Shown: piece after piece, positions 24,035-32,733 of the stretch
How the letters are laid out: each line of letters starts with the position of its first letter
Numbering within the stretch: position 1 is the first letter of the stretch
Source of the DNA: a bacterium
Lineage (GTDB): Bacteria; Patescibacteriota; Patescibacteriia; 2-12-FULL-60-25
Direction: 5' to 3'
DNA length: 40,545 bases
NCBI GenBank assembly: GCA_021806685.1
Contig: JAJZQU010000003.1
Span: forward strand, 1-40,545
Translations under genes and position numbers: made by a program
The notes under the pieces: generated by a model
The model's input: the letters and a program-made list of their open reading frames with translations, nothing else
What the model was told of the DNA's origin: nothing
The model's database searches: none

Positions 24035-26782
24035 GGTTTTGGGGGCGCCTGGATTATTATTTGTCTCAACCTCAGGTTCAGTGCCGCGCGGCTTGGGTTT
24101 GGCGCGCATCATGCTAAAGCCCTGCTCTTCCTTTTTCTTTTTCTCTGCCTTTGCTTTGGCCGACTCTTGTTCAGCCTTGGCAATCTCTTCATCGAGTTTG
24201 TTTAAAGTGGCTTCAACTATGTCTTGGGCCACGAAATCTGAAAAATTTTCAGGCTTGAGCGCCCTTAAGAAGATGTAAGCAGCTGATTCGGGAGATTGGT
24301 CAAAGCGCGGAGTGTTGCGGACTATGCCCATCATCTTGGCCAGGCTGCGATATTCATCTGAAAGAAGGTTTTTCTCAGATTCGTCCAGTTTATCTATCTG
24401 CTGGACCATATTGTTGATTTCCCTGGCAATCACCGGGCCGAGCTTGTGTTCCATGATGACCGGAGCAACCTGGTCCCACCTCTTAGCTGCGCCATTACCC
24501 AATCTTTCCATGGCCCAGGCTGTGTTGAAGGGTTGAAGCTCTTTTGTCTCGCGCCCACGAGTCCTTTCGAGTGTAGAGCGGGTCTTTTCACGCACGCCCG
24601 AGGGCATATGTCCCTCATATTTTCCTCTTTGAATGCGCTCGGAAGCTAAATTAGAACCAATTACGCCCATGCGGCCGATTCCTGACTTGCCGCTCAGGGC
24701 TACTGAAGGATCTTCGTTATCTGCGATCAAGCCCTGTTTGTTCCACTCCTTGTTCATCTTATCGATCCTAGCCTGGTACAAAGCTGCTTCAATTTCATCG
24801 TTCTGGCGCAAGTATCTATCACGATAACCTGCCAGCTCAATATATTCTTCAATTTGTTTCTCGTCTTTTATTCGAGCCCTCAAATCCTGCCTAAGACCTT
24901 GGTATGCATCGGCTTTTTCTTTGGTGCGTAGCGTCTTGGCTTTGCGGGCAACCGGATTTTCTACAGCCTGGGCAGCTGCTTCCAGTTCGTTAGTGGCGCG
25001 GTTGATAGCCTCAGACCTTTCTATGGATAGTTCGCGCAATTCCTGAATAATTTTTTTAGTGTACTTGCCTTTAGCTTTTTCGCTTATGCCATCTCTGCGG
25101 GCATCAAAAACACTGATATCGTGCTGCAGATCTTTCAAGAGTGAAGCCACAGCTTCGTTCTCAGCATGTTTCGCAATCAGGGGATGGTCGCGGAGTATTT
25201 TACCAAGCCAGCCTGCTTTGGCGATTTTCTCATTTTCCTCCAAAAATTCAGTGGCGGCTTTCACTATTTTTTCACCTTGGCTCGGAACTTTTTCAGGTTC
25301 TCCATAAACAGCTTGAATCTCTTCAGGTGTCAGTTCACCCTCGCCAACCTCAACTGAAGGCTGTGTCTTGCCAACTAAGGCATCTTGTAAAACTAACCTT
25401 CTCTTGCGTTCTCTGGCCGTAGGCGGCGGGGGAGCGACTTCTGATGGTTTTTTCTCTTCGATCATTTCAGCTTCCGGGAGTGAGGCTTCCTCTTCGATTT
25501 CTTTAGCTTGGGCTGCAATTTTATCCAATTCTTCCTCATATTGAGTTGCCCATTGGTAGGCGATATCAAGTGTTTTTTTATTGAAAGCTTGCAAAGCCTT
25601 GTCATATTCTGCCTTAATCGAAGCTTCAGCTGCTTTATCCTTGGCCTTGCGGGCATTGATAAGACGAGTTTCAAAGCCTTCTTTGAGGAGTGATTCTTCA
25701 GTTAATCGGGAATCATCTTTGATCCGATGGTTAACATCCTGCCGCATAAGCTCCAAAATTTGTTTGGATACTTTGGGATCATTTTTCAGCCTACCCAGTG
25801 CCATAAAATCAGCTGATGTCTTTGACAAGGCTGATACGCGGTTATTCAGCCTGTCTAAAGAATCATTCCAGAATTTGCTCTCAATTCCTTTGGCTTCCTC
25901 ACCGGCAAACTTTTCTCCCGTCATTTCTTCGGCTAGCTCACGGCGCTTTGCCTCTTCTTTGGCTTCATCTTTTTCTTCCTCAAAATGGACTGGTATCTCA
26001 ACTTCTTCTTCAGCTTGGGGCATCCTGACACTTTCAGCCATGGCTGAAGTCTTAATCTCGGGGATTATGTCTTCCTCACCAAGTGTCATTTTTTTCCTGC
26101 CCCTGGCTTTGGCCGCCTCGATTCTGGTGCCAATGCCTTCTTTAGGCGCTTCAGGTTCAACTACCTCAACATGGAGATTTTCCAAGGCCTCATCAGCCGC
26201 GCGCGATTCACCTTTGGCTCTGGCTTCATCAAGACGGGATTTGATGCTCCTTAAAGTTTTGGGTTTTTTGGGTGGGGCGGTTGGTTCAACAATTGAAATC
26301 TCCGGAGTCATCTTAACCTCCAGGGTTTTTTCGGCCAGATGCAGTTGGTTGAGCAAGTCGCTAAGGCTTGAACTCTCTTTCTTACCGGAAATCTTACTTA
26401 GCCAGGCACTGAATCTATCGCCAAGAGAGACGTTGGATTTGATCTCTTCAGCGGTTTTGCCTTTGACGGGGTGACCAACCAAAGCTTCGATCCTTCCTTT
26501 TAGTGATTTAGTTTTTGCTCTAAGCTTATCAACATCAGTTGGTGCTTTGTACGAGACTTCGGCTACACCCTTGCGGAGGGATTCCACATGTTGAGCCTCC
26601 TCAGCCTCGGATTTAACCAACCTAAGCGATCTACGTCTTGCGCTAGGAGTCTCCGCAGCCGGGACTTCACGAGGCTTTGGCTTGGCCTCCATCATGCTGA
26701 AAGGCTTCCTTTTGGAAGGCGTTTCATGTGTTGGGGTTGCTTCTGGTTCTACTTTCAGCGAAGGAATATCAAATTTTTGCAT
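23987..26782 (-). CDS. Large charged coiled-coil protein, unknown function
   Basis: 931 aa, very rich in Glu, Lys and Ala, with long predicted helical and coiled-coil stretches and no signal peptide or membrane helix, so probably cytoplasmic. Its two ends carry nearly the same short motif: FSMMEAKPKPR near residue 28 and FSMMRAKPKPR near residue 894. Between them are proline-rich linkers and a more globular region around 700-860 (PFNTAWAMERLGNGAAKRWD). I recognise no family. A TATATAA sequence ends 4 bp before the ATG, and no SD is present. It lies downstream of rplT behind a terminator, so it is probably transcribed alone. Confidence 0.75.
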   Translation of the reverse strand: MQKFDIPSLKVEPEATPTHETPSKRKPFSMMEAKPKPREVPAAETPSARRRSLRLVKSEAEEAQHVESLRKGVAEVSYKAPTDVDKLRAKTKSLKGRIEALVGHPVKGKTAEEIKSNVSLGDRFSAWLSKISGKKESSSLSDLLNQLHLAEKTLEVKMTPEISIVEPTAPPKKPKTLRSIKSRLDEARAKGESRAADEALENLHVEVVEPEAPKEGIGTRIEAAKARGRKKMTLGEEDIIPEIKTSAMAESVRMPQAEEEVEIPVHFEEEKDEAKEEAKRRELAEEMTGEKFAGEEAKGIESKFWNDSLDRLNNRVSALSKTSADFMALGRLKNDPKVSKQILELMRQDVNHRIKDDSRLTEESLLKEGFETRLINARKAKDKAAEASIKAEYDKALQAFNKKTLDIAYQWATQYEEELDKIAAQAKEIEEEASLPEAEMIEEKKPSEVAPPPPTARERKRRLVLQDALVGKTQPSVEVGEGELTPEEIQAVYGEPEKVPSQGEKIVKAATEFLEENEKIAKAGWLGKILRDHPLIAKHAENEAVASLLKDLQHDISVFDARRDGISEKAKGKYTKKIIQELRELSIERSEAINRATNELEAAAQAVENPVARKAKTLRTKEKADAYQGLRQDLRARIKDEKQIEEYIELAGYRDRYLRQNDEIEAALYQARIDKMNKEWNKQGLIADNEDPSVALSGKSGIGRMGVIGSNLASERIQRGKYEGHMPSGVREKTRSTLERTRGRETKELQPFNTAWAMERLGNGAAKRWDQVAPVIMEHKLGPVIAREINNMVQQIDKLDESEKNLLSDEYRSLAKMMGIVRNTPRFDQSPESAAYIFLRALKPENFSDFVAQDIVEATLNKLDEEIAKAEQESAKAKAEKKKKEEQGFSMMRAKPKPRGTEPEVETNNNPGAPKTKKARTVRAPGKSEAA

Positions 26783-26818
26783 AAGTTTATATAAAATATC
26801 TGGCTAAATTATACACTA

Positions 26819-26853
26819 AAAACCGCCTCGACGTTATATCGGGGCGGCTTTGG
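26819..26853 (-). terminator. Terminator after rplT
   Basis: On the minus strand gccgccccga...tcgaggcggt followed by tttta. It ends the smpB-ssrA-infC-rpmI-rplT unit. Confidence 0.8.
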
Positions 26854-26866
26854 CCTGTGGATGAAA

Positions 26867-27205
26867 TTAAGCTTTAACTAATTGCTTGAACACTTCCGGA
26901 TGTTTGGCAGCGATTTGTGACAAGACTTTCTTGTCCAGCAAAATCTTGCGCTTCTTCAGGTCTCCCATGAGCTTGCTGAATGAAGTACCCAGTTCATGAG
27001 CAGAGGCGTTGATACGCACCTGCATCAAACCGCGGTTAACGCGCTTCTTGAGCTTGCGGCTGACATAAGCCTGCACGCCGGCTTTGGCTGAAGCGGTTTT
27101 GGCGAGGGTGATCTTTGATTTGCGGCCCCACATCATGCCCTTGGTCCTGGCCAAGATATTCTTACGGCGCTTGATGCGGTGCATTCCACGTTTAACTCGA
27201 GGCAT
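26867..27205 (-). CDS. rplT: Ribosomal protein L20
   Basis: 112-aa basic protein that binds 23S rRNA early in 50S assembly. It begins MPRVKRGMHRIKRRKNILARTKG and contains INASAHELGTSFSKLM, both typical of L20. Order infC-rpmI-rplT on one strand is the classic bacterial arrangement. Its gap to rpmI (67 bp) is wider than usual and filled by an AT-rich inverted repeat. Confidence 0.98.
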   Translation of the reverse strand: MPRVKRGMHRIKRRKNILARTKGMMWGRKSKITLAKTASAKAGVQAYVSRKLKKRVNRGLMQVRINASAHELGTSFSKLMGDLKKRKILLDKKVLSQIAAKHPEVFKQLVKA

Positions 27206-27272
27206 ATTTACAATTATGAATTATCAACATTCAGCATTCAATTATTGTATGTTGAATATTCTATGTTGAATG
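27206..27272. repeat. AT-rich inverted repeat between rpmI and rplT
   Basis: caacattcagcattcaat on one side and ttgaatattctatgttgaatgtt on the other form a stem-loop built from GTTGAAT words. A cataat box 7 bp before the rplT ATG (minus strand) may give rplT its own start. Confidence 0.55.
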
Positions 27273-27464
27273 TTATTTAGCGAAGGGGAGAAGAGTTTTG
27301 ATTGTCCTCGTGTATTGTTTTGGGACTGATTGGTCGCGGCGTTTCTTGGTAGTGATTTTACCGGAGTCGCGGCTGTTGAAGTGGTCTTGGCCGCCGTGGC
27401 GTTTCATGACCTTGCCGGTCTTGGTGATGCGGACGCGCTTGGCAACTGCTTTGCAGGTTTTCAT
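27273..27464 (-). CDS. rpmI: Ribosomal protein L35
   Basis: 63-aa basic protein of the 50S subunit. MKTCKAVAKRVRITKTGKVMKRHGG and the C-terminal TIKTLLPFAK fit L35. It lies between infC and rplT in the standard order. Confidence 0.95.
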   Translation of the reverse strand: MKTCKAVAKRVRITKTGKVMKRHGGQDHFNSRDSGKITTKKRRDQSVPKQYTRTIKTLLPFAK

Positions 27465-27506
27465 ATCTTGATTAGGTTTGATCTTCGAAGTTACTTGTTA
27501 TCTTGT

Positions 27507-28064
27507 TTAGGATTTCCTTCCGATGATGGCCGAGACATTACCGCCTTGGTTCTTGGGAGGTTGTTCGATATAGAGCTCGTACTTTTTGGAAATCAGGTTG
27601 ATGAACTCTTGGATTTTGGCCAGTGCTATGTCAGCGTGAGCCTTTTCCCTGCCGCGCAACATGATTTCGATCTTGATCTTTTGTCCATCTTCCAAAAATT
27701 TGATGGCTTGATTTTCGCGGTTATCCACGTCGTGCTGTCCGATTTTGACCGAGAGCCTGATGCCTTTGACTTCCACTTTCTTGGCATGGGCCTTTTGCTG
27801 TTTGAACTCCTTATCTTTTTGGTATTTGAAAGCGCCGAAGTCCAATAGTTTGCAAACAGGCGGCTGTTCCTTGGGTGAGACCTCTACCAGGTCAAAGCCA
27901 CGTTCTTCGGCGATGGCTATGGCTTGGGCGGTTGGCATGACTCCAAGGAATTGCCCCTCTTCGTCAATGACCCTGACTTCGGGAACTTTAATTTGCTGAT
28001 TGTGCCGGTATTGCGCTGCTTCCTCTTTCGGGATGAAGCGCCTACGGCGATAATGGATGCGCAT
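27507..28064 (-). CDS. infC: Translation initiation factor IF-3
   Basis: Binds the 30S subunit and checks initiator tRNA and start codon. I start it at ATG 28064 (MRIHYRRRRFIPKEE; 185 aa) because the longer track ORF would begin inside the tmRNA. The N-domain (NQQIKVPEVRVIDEEGQFLGV), linker (EVSPKEQPPVCKLLDFGAFKYQ) and C-domain (GIRLSVKIGQHDVDNRENQA) are all present. It begins 14 bp after the tmRNA 3-prime end, on the same strand. Confidence 0.97.
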   Translation of the reverse strand: MRIHYRRRRFIPKEEAAQYRHNQQIKVPEVRVIDEEGQFLGVMPTAQAIAIAEERGFDLVEVSPKEQPPVCKLLDFGAFKYQKDKEFKQQKAHAKKVEVKGIRLSVKIGQHDVDNRENQAIKFLEDGQKIKIEIMLRGREKAHADIALAKIQEFINLISKKYELYIEQPPKNQGGNVSAIIGRKS

Positions 28065-28078
28065 GGTAAATAGTTTAC

Positions 28079-28473
28079 TGGTGGAGATGGGGGGAGTTGC
28101 ACCCCCGTCCGACAACGTATGCCAGGCCCTTCTTTCACAAGCTTGGCTTGCTCAGATACACGGTAACCGCGGCGAGCAAGCGAGGGCCGGTTTCCGGTGG
28201 CATAAGCCTTGTCGTTTCAATCGCTATGCCAACGATTGATTCCTAGCCCGGTTAATGACAGTCAGCCCAGCCCGTCGGGCCGCAAGTTGGGTGACCGCAG
28301 CAGTCGCTTTAAGCGAGTACTGGTTGGAGCGAAGGCATGCTGAACGCTTGCGCGAGAGCAGCCTTGGCCCTTGATAAGACGTTGGCAGTTGTCTTGTTTG
28401 ACATGGTTTTACGAGTCACGTCGGCTCGGCTTGCAGAACATGGAATGACGTGCCGTCGAAGCTCGGCATCCCC
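28079..28473 (-). ncRNA. ssrA: Transfer-messenger RNA
   Basis: Rescues stalled ribosomes with SmpB. The 5-prime end is ggggatgccgagcttcgacgg, matching the tmRNA start pattern (GGGG...TTCGACGG), and the 3-prime end is ggtgcaactccccccatctccacca with an encoded CCA. GGGGATG pairs with CATCTCC to close the acceptor stem. Length 395 nt. A plausible tag frame runs ANVLSRAKAALAQAF... to ...QPVLA and TAA, about 25 residues; the resume codon is my inference. One-piece, not permuted. smpB lies directly upstream on the same strand. Confidence 0.95.
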
Positions 28474-28484
28474 TTATGACTTGC

Positions 28485-28553
28485 AACTCGCAACGTGTAA
28501 CCCGCATTGCCGATTTCGGCGTTACAAGTTACAGGTTACAAGTTTCGCGGATC
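28485..28553. repeat. GTAAC-word repeat, copy C (inverted)
   Basis: On the minus strand: acttgtaacctgtaacttgtaacgccgaa, a GC-containing middle, then gggttacacgttgcgagttgcaagt. The first part is identical over about 27 bases to copy B at 15928. It fills the smpB-ssrA gap. Confidence 0.7.
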
Positions 28554-29004
28554 AGATGTCTTCACCGCGCATGAATCGCTTGGTTTCGCGGTCCAAATCA
28601 CGGTTCTTGATTTTTTGGCGCTTCTCAAAGGTTTTTTTGCCTCGAGCCAGCCAAAAACCGATCTTTATCCGATGGCCACGAGTATATATGGAAATAGGCA
28701 CAAGTGTCAAGCCTTTTTCGCCTAATTTACCTGTAAGATAACGGATTTCTTTGGCATTGAGCAATAAGTTCCTGGTCCTTTCCGGGTCATGGGGAGACAG
28801 ACTGGATGCCTTCTTATAGCGGGAAATGACAGCCCCAACCATCCTCGGTTGTCCGCCCTGGATAATGATATGGGCAGCATCAAGCTTAGCACCCCCTTCG
28901 CGGATGGACTTGACCTCTTGGCCGGTTAAAACCAAACCACCCTCGAACTCCTCGAGTTTCTCGTAATTAAAGCCTGCTTTACGGTTAGTGGCTAAAGTCG
29001 GCAT
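28552..29004 (-). CDS. smpB: SsrA-binding protein
   Basis: Binds tmRNA and delivers it to stalled ribosomes. The 150-aa protein has ATNRKAGFNYEKLEEFEGGLVLTG split over 5-30, the RNA-binding beta-barrel, LLLNAKEIRYL, and the basic C-terminal tail (KKTFEKRQKIKNRDLDRETKR) that enters the mRNA channel. A TAATAT box lies 6 bp before the ATG with no SD, so the mRNA is probably leaderless. Adjacent to ssrA, as expected for a functional pair. Confidence 0.97.
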   Translation of the reverse strand: MPTLATNRKAGFNYEKLEEFEGGLVLTGQEVKSIREGGAKLDAAHIIIQGGQPRMVGAVISRYKKASSLSPHDPERTRNLLLNAKEIRYLTGKLGEKGLTLVPISIYTRGHRIKIGFWLARGKKTFEKRQKIKNRDLDRETKRFMRGEDI

Positions 29005-29061
29005 GGGGGTATATTACAGTGGTCAGGGGACAGTGAACAGTGGTATGATTGGTGCATCATT

Positions 29062-30093
29062 ATGACAGAACGCGTGATACATATTTCAACCTCAACTATC
29101 TTGAAGGTTGTTGCTATTGGGATTGGCTTGCTGCTCTTGTGGCAGATAGCAGATATCTTGGCTTTGATTTTCGTGGCTCTTTTCTTGGCCGCACTCATCC
29201 AGCCGGCTGCCGAATGGGGAGCAAAATATAAAATTCCGCGGGGCGTCATGGTCTTAGGCGTTTATGTGGTTATTTTTGGCCTGATGGCTTTAGTTATAGC
29301 CTTGATGGTTCCGACTTTGATCGAGCAGGCTACCAAGCTGGCTTCACTCTTTGGCCAGAAGTGGAGCACCATCCAAGATGTGGCAACAGGCTTGGCTGAT
29401 TTTGCGAAAAAACACAATCTTTCATCTACCTTTAAACCGGATCTGTCTTCTTTCCAGGACCAAGTCAGTGTTGCCGTGACGGGCCTCTTCAAAACATTGA
29501 CTGATGTCTTTGGTGGCATAGTGGCTTTCATCATTGTTCTGGTCATGGCGTTTTATCTTGTGGCTCAAGAACATAAGGCCATGACACTCATCAAAGATAT
29601 GGTGCCTTTGCGCCACCAGAAGTTTGCCTTTAGCCTGGTGGAAGCAGTACAGGAAAAAATGGGCGGGTGGTTGCGCGGCCAGTTATTGCTCTGTTTGATC
29701 ATCGGTATCCTTTACTATGTCGGTTTGCTGATCATTGGTGTTGATAGCCCATTGATACTTGCCATTTTTGGCGGGCTGACCGAGTTTATACCATACCTTG
29801 GTCCTATCTTGGGCGGCATCCCGATTGTTTTTGTGGCTTTTGCCATTTCTCCCACCAAGGGGCTATTGGCGCTTTTGCTGCTGGTCATAATCCAACAGGC
29901 CGAAGGCCACTTGATTGTCCCAAAGGTCATGCAAAAAGCTGTTGGCTTGAATCCGTTATTCAGTATCACCGCCATGTTGGTTGGTGCGAAACTTTTTGGC
30001 ATCTTGGGAGCGCTTTTGGCCATACCGGTTGCCACGGCAGTTGCTGTCATCGTTAAAGAAGCACGCAGCTATTGGTCCTCGTCTGCCCAATAA
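29062..30093 (+). CDS. AI-2E family permease (PerM/YdiK-like)
   Basis: 343-aa membrane protein with about eight hydrophobic segments and the family blocks ILALIFVALFLAALIQP near the N-terminus and IFGGLTEFIPYLGPILGGIP near 235-255. Members export small molecules or ions; the specific substrate is unknown. A TATGAT box lies 12 bp before the ATG. The next three genes follow at gaps of 2-12 bp, so 29.06-33.34 kb is one likely operon for envelope functions. Confidence 0.92.
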   Translation: MTERVIHISTSTILKVVAIGIGLLLLWQIADILALIFVALFLAALIQPAAEWGAKYKIPRGVMVLGVYVVIFGLMALVIALMVPTLIEQATKLASLFGQKWSTIQDVATGLADFAKKHNLSSTFKPDLSSFQDQVSVAVTGLFKTLTDVFGGIVAFIIVLVMAFYLVAQEHKAMTLIKDMVPLRHQKFAFSLVEAVQEKMGGWLRGQLLLCLIIGILYYVGLLIIGVDSPLILAIFGGLTEFIPYLGPILGGIPIVFVAFAISPTKGLLALLLLVIIQQAEGHLIVPKVMQKAVGLNPLFSITAMLVGAKLFGILGALLAIPVATAVAVIVKEARSYWSSSAQ

Positions 30094-30095
30094 TT

Positions 30096-30746
30096 ATGTC
30101 GATCAGGCCAAAACTTGGCATGAATGCCCTAAGCTGTACGCTCATGCTTATTGGCGCGATTCTGTTATTCCTTTTGCTTTTGGCGTTTTTGATAACCAAG
30201 TCAGGCTTGTTGGCAGTGCCCATCCTTTCCAGGTTTTACCATGGACCAACGCCGATTCGCTTGGTCCAATCCAAACCAATCACCTGGGACGAGTTCCGCG
30301 TCATGCTGGCCTCGCGTATTTATGAACAACGGGGAACAAGCTCGAAAAATTATACTGTCCAATTGAGTGAACAGGAAATCTCGGGGCTTTTGTTGGACAC
30401 TGTTGAAACGGCCTTGCGCAGCTCCAAATGGAAGGTCGAGATTGCCCAAACAGTTGTCACTCCTTCGGCCATGGAACTTTATTTAAAGGTTATTTGGTCC
30501 AGTTATGTTAATGTTGATTTATTATTCAGTTTCAAGCCCGTTGTTGACCAGGATGGAGATGTGCAATTTGACGTCATGAGCGTCCGGCTAGGGGATTACC
30601 CATTGCCTCCTTCTTGGGGCAGGGCCATAGCCGGTTATGTGTTTTCGAGGGATCTAGGCTCTTGGGAAATCAATATTGGCGGCCAAAAGGGCATCCAATC
30701 CATATCCTTGCTTGAGAAAGGATTAAATATCATACTAAACAAGTAA
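30096..30746 (+). CDS. Single-pass membrane protein, unknown
   Basis: Start at ATG 30096 (MSIRPKLGMNAL), 2 bp after the permease stop; 216 aa. One helix near 12-35, then an extracellular domain of mixed alpha/beta type (KNYTVQLSEQEISGLLLDTV, VDLLFSFKPVVDQDGDVQF, VRLGDYPLPPSWG). The pattern of a short lipid- or membrane-facing beta sheet resembles DUF2140/YpmS-like proteins, but this is a weak impression. Confidence 0.75.
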   Translation: MSIRPKLGMNALSCTLMLIGAILLFLLLLAFLITKSGLLAVPILSRFYHGPTPIRLVQSKPITWDEFRVMLASRIYEQRGTSSKNYTVQLSEQEISGLLLDTVETALRSSKWKVEIAQTVVTPSAMELYLKVIWSSYVNVDLLFSFKPVVDQDGDVQFDVMSVRLGDYPLPPSWGRAIAGYVFSRDLGSWEINIGGQKGIQSISLLEKGLNIILNK

Positions 30747-30751
30747 ACCAC

Positions 30752-31513
30752 ATGGTTTTCTTTTACCGATTATTACCGATTTTGACCGCACTGGCAGTTG
30801 GTTTTGTGTTTTATTTCCAGCTCAGTAACCCGTTAATTTTTCCTTGGCCGGCCTTGCTCGGTGTCGCCATAACCATTATCTCGATGTTGGCCATAGCCAG
30901 GCGGAGAGTACGTTTTACGGATTTGATGGAAAAGGTCTTGCCGACAATATTGTTCCAGTTGGCCTTGATTTTTGGGATGCTTCTGGCTGAAGGCCAATTT
31001 GCCAGGGGCCTGATTATTTTTTTCGGATCTTTGGCCACTTTCCTTTGCCTGGAATTGCTTTTCCTCTTGTCTTTCATGCCTTCCCGTTATCCGGTTAACG
31101 GGCTTTCCCATATTAATATTGCCTTAGTGCCCTTCATTGTATGGTACGTGATTGCCAACTCGGTCGGCTTGATGGCTTTCTTGCATAGCCCGCCTTGGAT
31201 ACACGTTGCTTTGCTTACGGCGCTATCTATAGTATTGTTCCGCACTACTGGCCACCCGGGCGCTACTCGCGACCAAAATAGGTTATGGGTCTTGATCGGC
31301 GGGTTAACTGGTTTGCATATCGGCTTATTGGGTATTGCCCTGCCTTTATCCATGGCTGCCCAAGGCGCGATCGGCATGATCATCTTTTGCGTGGTTTTGC
31401 GCATGCGCCGTTACCTGTACCATCCCTTCCCCGGCTTGCGCCAAGCCTGGGTGGAAGCTTCAGCGGCCATGATTGTGCTGGGCGTAGCCCTTGGCACTTC
31501 GCGCTGGTTATAA
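30752..31513 (+). CDS. Multi-pass membrane protein, unknown
   Basis: 253-aa hydrophobic protein with about eight short membrane helices covering almost its full length; a basic loop (ARRRVRFTDLMEK) lies near 48-60. No enzymatic motif seen. It sits 5 bp after the previous gene and 12 bp before the HtrA-like gene, inside the envelope operon. Confidence 0.8.
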   Translation: MVFFYRLLPILTALAVGFVFYFQLSNPLIFPWPALLGVAITIISMLAIARRRVRFTDLMEKVLPTILFQLALIFGMLLAEGQFARGLIIFFGSLATFLCLELLFLLSFMPSRYPVNGLSHINIALVPFIVWYVIANSVGLMAFLHSPPWIHVALLTALSIVLFRTTGHPGATRDQNRLWVLIGGLTGLHIGLLGIALPLSMAAQGAIGMIIFCVVLRMRRYLYHPFPGLRQAWVEASAAMIVLGVALGTSRWL

Positions 31514-31525
31514 CAAGAAAAATTT

Positions 31526-32731
31526 ATGCATGACTTCGTCCAACATATAAAACGCAATGTCTGGCCTATAGTTATCTGTGGGGCTGGTATTATTGTGCTC
31601 GGTGCCATATCCGGAGGGTTGAGCGGAGGCATTGTTGCCAAACGCATGTTTCCGGCTTCACCAAGCGGTCAGGGTTTTACTGTTCAATCTTCGACTTCAA
31701 CGGCCAACCAGAGAACTCCTCAAGTGGCCACGACAACCCCTTCATCAATTAAACTCGTCCCGGTGCAGCTGGTTGATGCCTCGACGCGCTCGGTGCCAGA
31801 AAGTATTTTTACTCGCCGTAGCCCGGTGGGCATCATTTATCTCCATAAGAAGGGTTTGCCGCTTGAGGGCCTCTTGGGACAAAACGACCAGGTGGGAAGC
31901 TTGGTGGCAGTGACATCCGATGGATGGTTTGTCACAGCTTCATCTGCCATTAAAGACTTTCGAACAGCTGATCTTTTGGTTTGGTATGATGGCAAGGCCT
32001 ATCGTGTCGAAAAAGCTATTTTAGATCACGCAACCCAAGCAGTTTTCCTTAAGACATCGGCCAAAGACTTGCCGGCCACGCCCTTTGCGGATATTTGGGC
32101 AGACCGTTCTGGTATAGCTGCCTGGTTGGAGCCTGCGCCAGAGGAATATGTCCCGTCCTCAATTATTGCTTTGCGTGCGTCAGTCCAGGCAGAACCGTTA
32201 TTGAGCGAACGGGCCGAACGGCGCCTGATTGCCCTTGGATCTTTGCAGAAGAACGAAAGGGGAGCAGCTTTTTGGGATGCTAAAGGCGCCTTGATTGGTA
32301 TTGCCGAAACCACGTCTGATGGCCGGATACAGATTATACCTGGCAGCAACCTGGCAGCGTCGCTGCAAAGCCTTGTCCAGCAGAACGAAATCCGCCATGC
32401 CAGCTTAGGAGTTTATGTTTTAGACAGGCAGGCCATACGGTCAATGTCATCAGATGCTTCCATGCCAAACCGCGGGGCATGGGTTAAAGAAGATAAGAGG
32501 ACAGGGCGGGCCATAATCAAAGACAGCGCTGCCGAAAAAGCCGGTTTAAAAAGTAATGATGTGATTCTTCAGATAGATCGTGATATAATGGATAACAGTC
32601 TGGACTTAAGCGATGCCATAATGCAGTATCGCCCAAACTCCAGCGTCACATTGCGCGTTTGGCGCAGCGGTAAAGAGCTCGACATTGCAACTGTCTTGGG
32701 CTCTCAAGTGACAAGCGAACTTTTACCATAA
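31526..32731 (+). CDS. Degenerate HtrA/Deg-like protein with PDZ domain
   Basis: 401 aa: N-terminal helix (about 12-35), Ser/Thr-rich linker, trypsin-like domain (about 90-285) and a C-terminal PDZ domain (KDSAAEKAGLKSNDVILQID, about 330-400). In active HtrA the His lies in TNNHVV, but here the matching place reads VTASSAI; the Asp segment is HATQAVFLKT; and GNSGGPL is replaced by RGAAFWDAKGALIGI. All three catalytic positions therefore appear lost. I infer a non-proteolytic scaffold or peptide sensor at the outer face of the membrane. Alignment was by eye. Confidence 0.78.
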   Translation: MHDFVQHIKRNVWPIVICGAGIIVLGAISGGLSGGIVAKRMFPASPSGQGFTVQSSTSTANQRTPQVATTTPSSIKLVPVQLVDASTRSVPESIFTRRSPVGIIYLHKKGLPLEGLLGQNDQVGSLVAVTSDGWFVTASSAIKDFRTADLLVWYDGKAYRVEKAILDHATQAVFLKTSAKDLPATPFADIWADRSGIAAWLEPAPEEYVPSSIIALRASVQAEPLLSERAERRLIALGSLQKNERGAAFWDAKGALIGIAETTSDGRIQIIPGSNLAASLQSLVQQNEIRHASLGVYVLDRQAIRSMSSDASMPNRGAWVKEDKRTGRAIIKDSAAEKAGLKSNDVILQIDRDIMDNSLDLSDAIMQYRPNSSVTLRVWRSGKELDIATVLGSQVTSELLP

Positions 32732-32733
32732 AC

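Noticed and set aside
24033-26474. Plus-strand ORFs up to 297 aa over the 931-aa gene
   Set aside because: Low-complexity Ser/Leu-rich translations typical of the antisense of a Lys/Glu-rich coiled-coil gene.
27465-28115. Long infC start at 28115
   Set aside because: It would begin inside the tmRNA 3-prime domain; ATG 28064 gives a normal IF-3.
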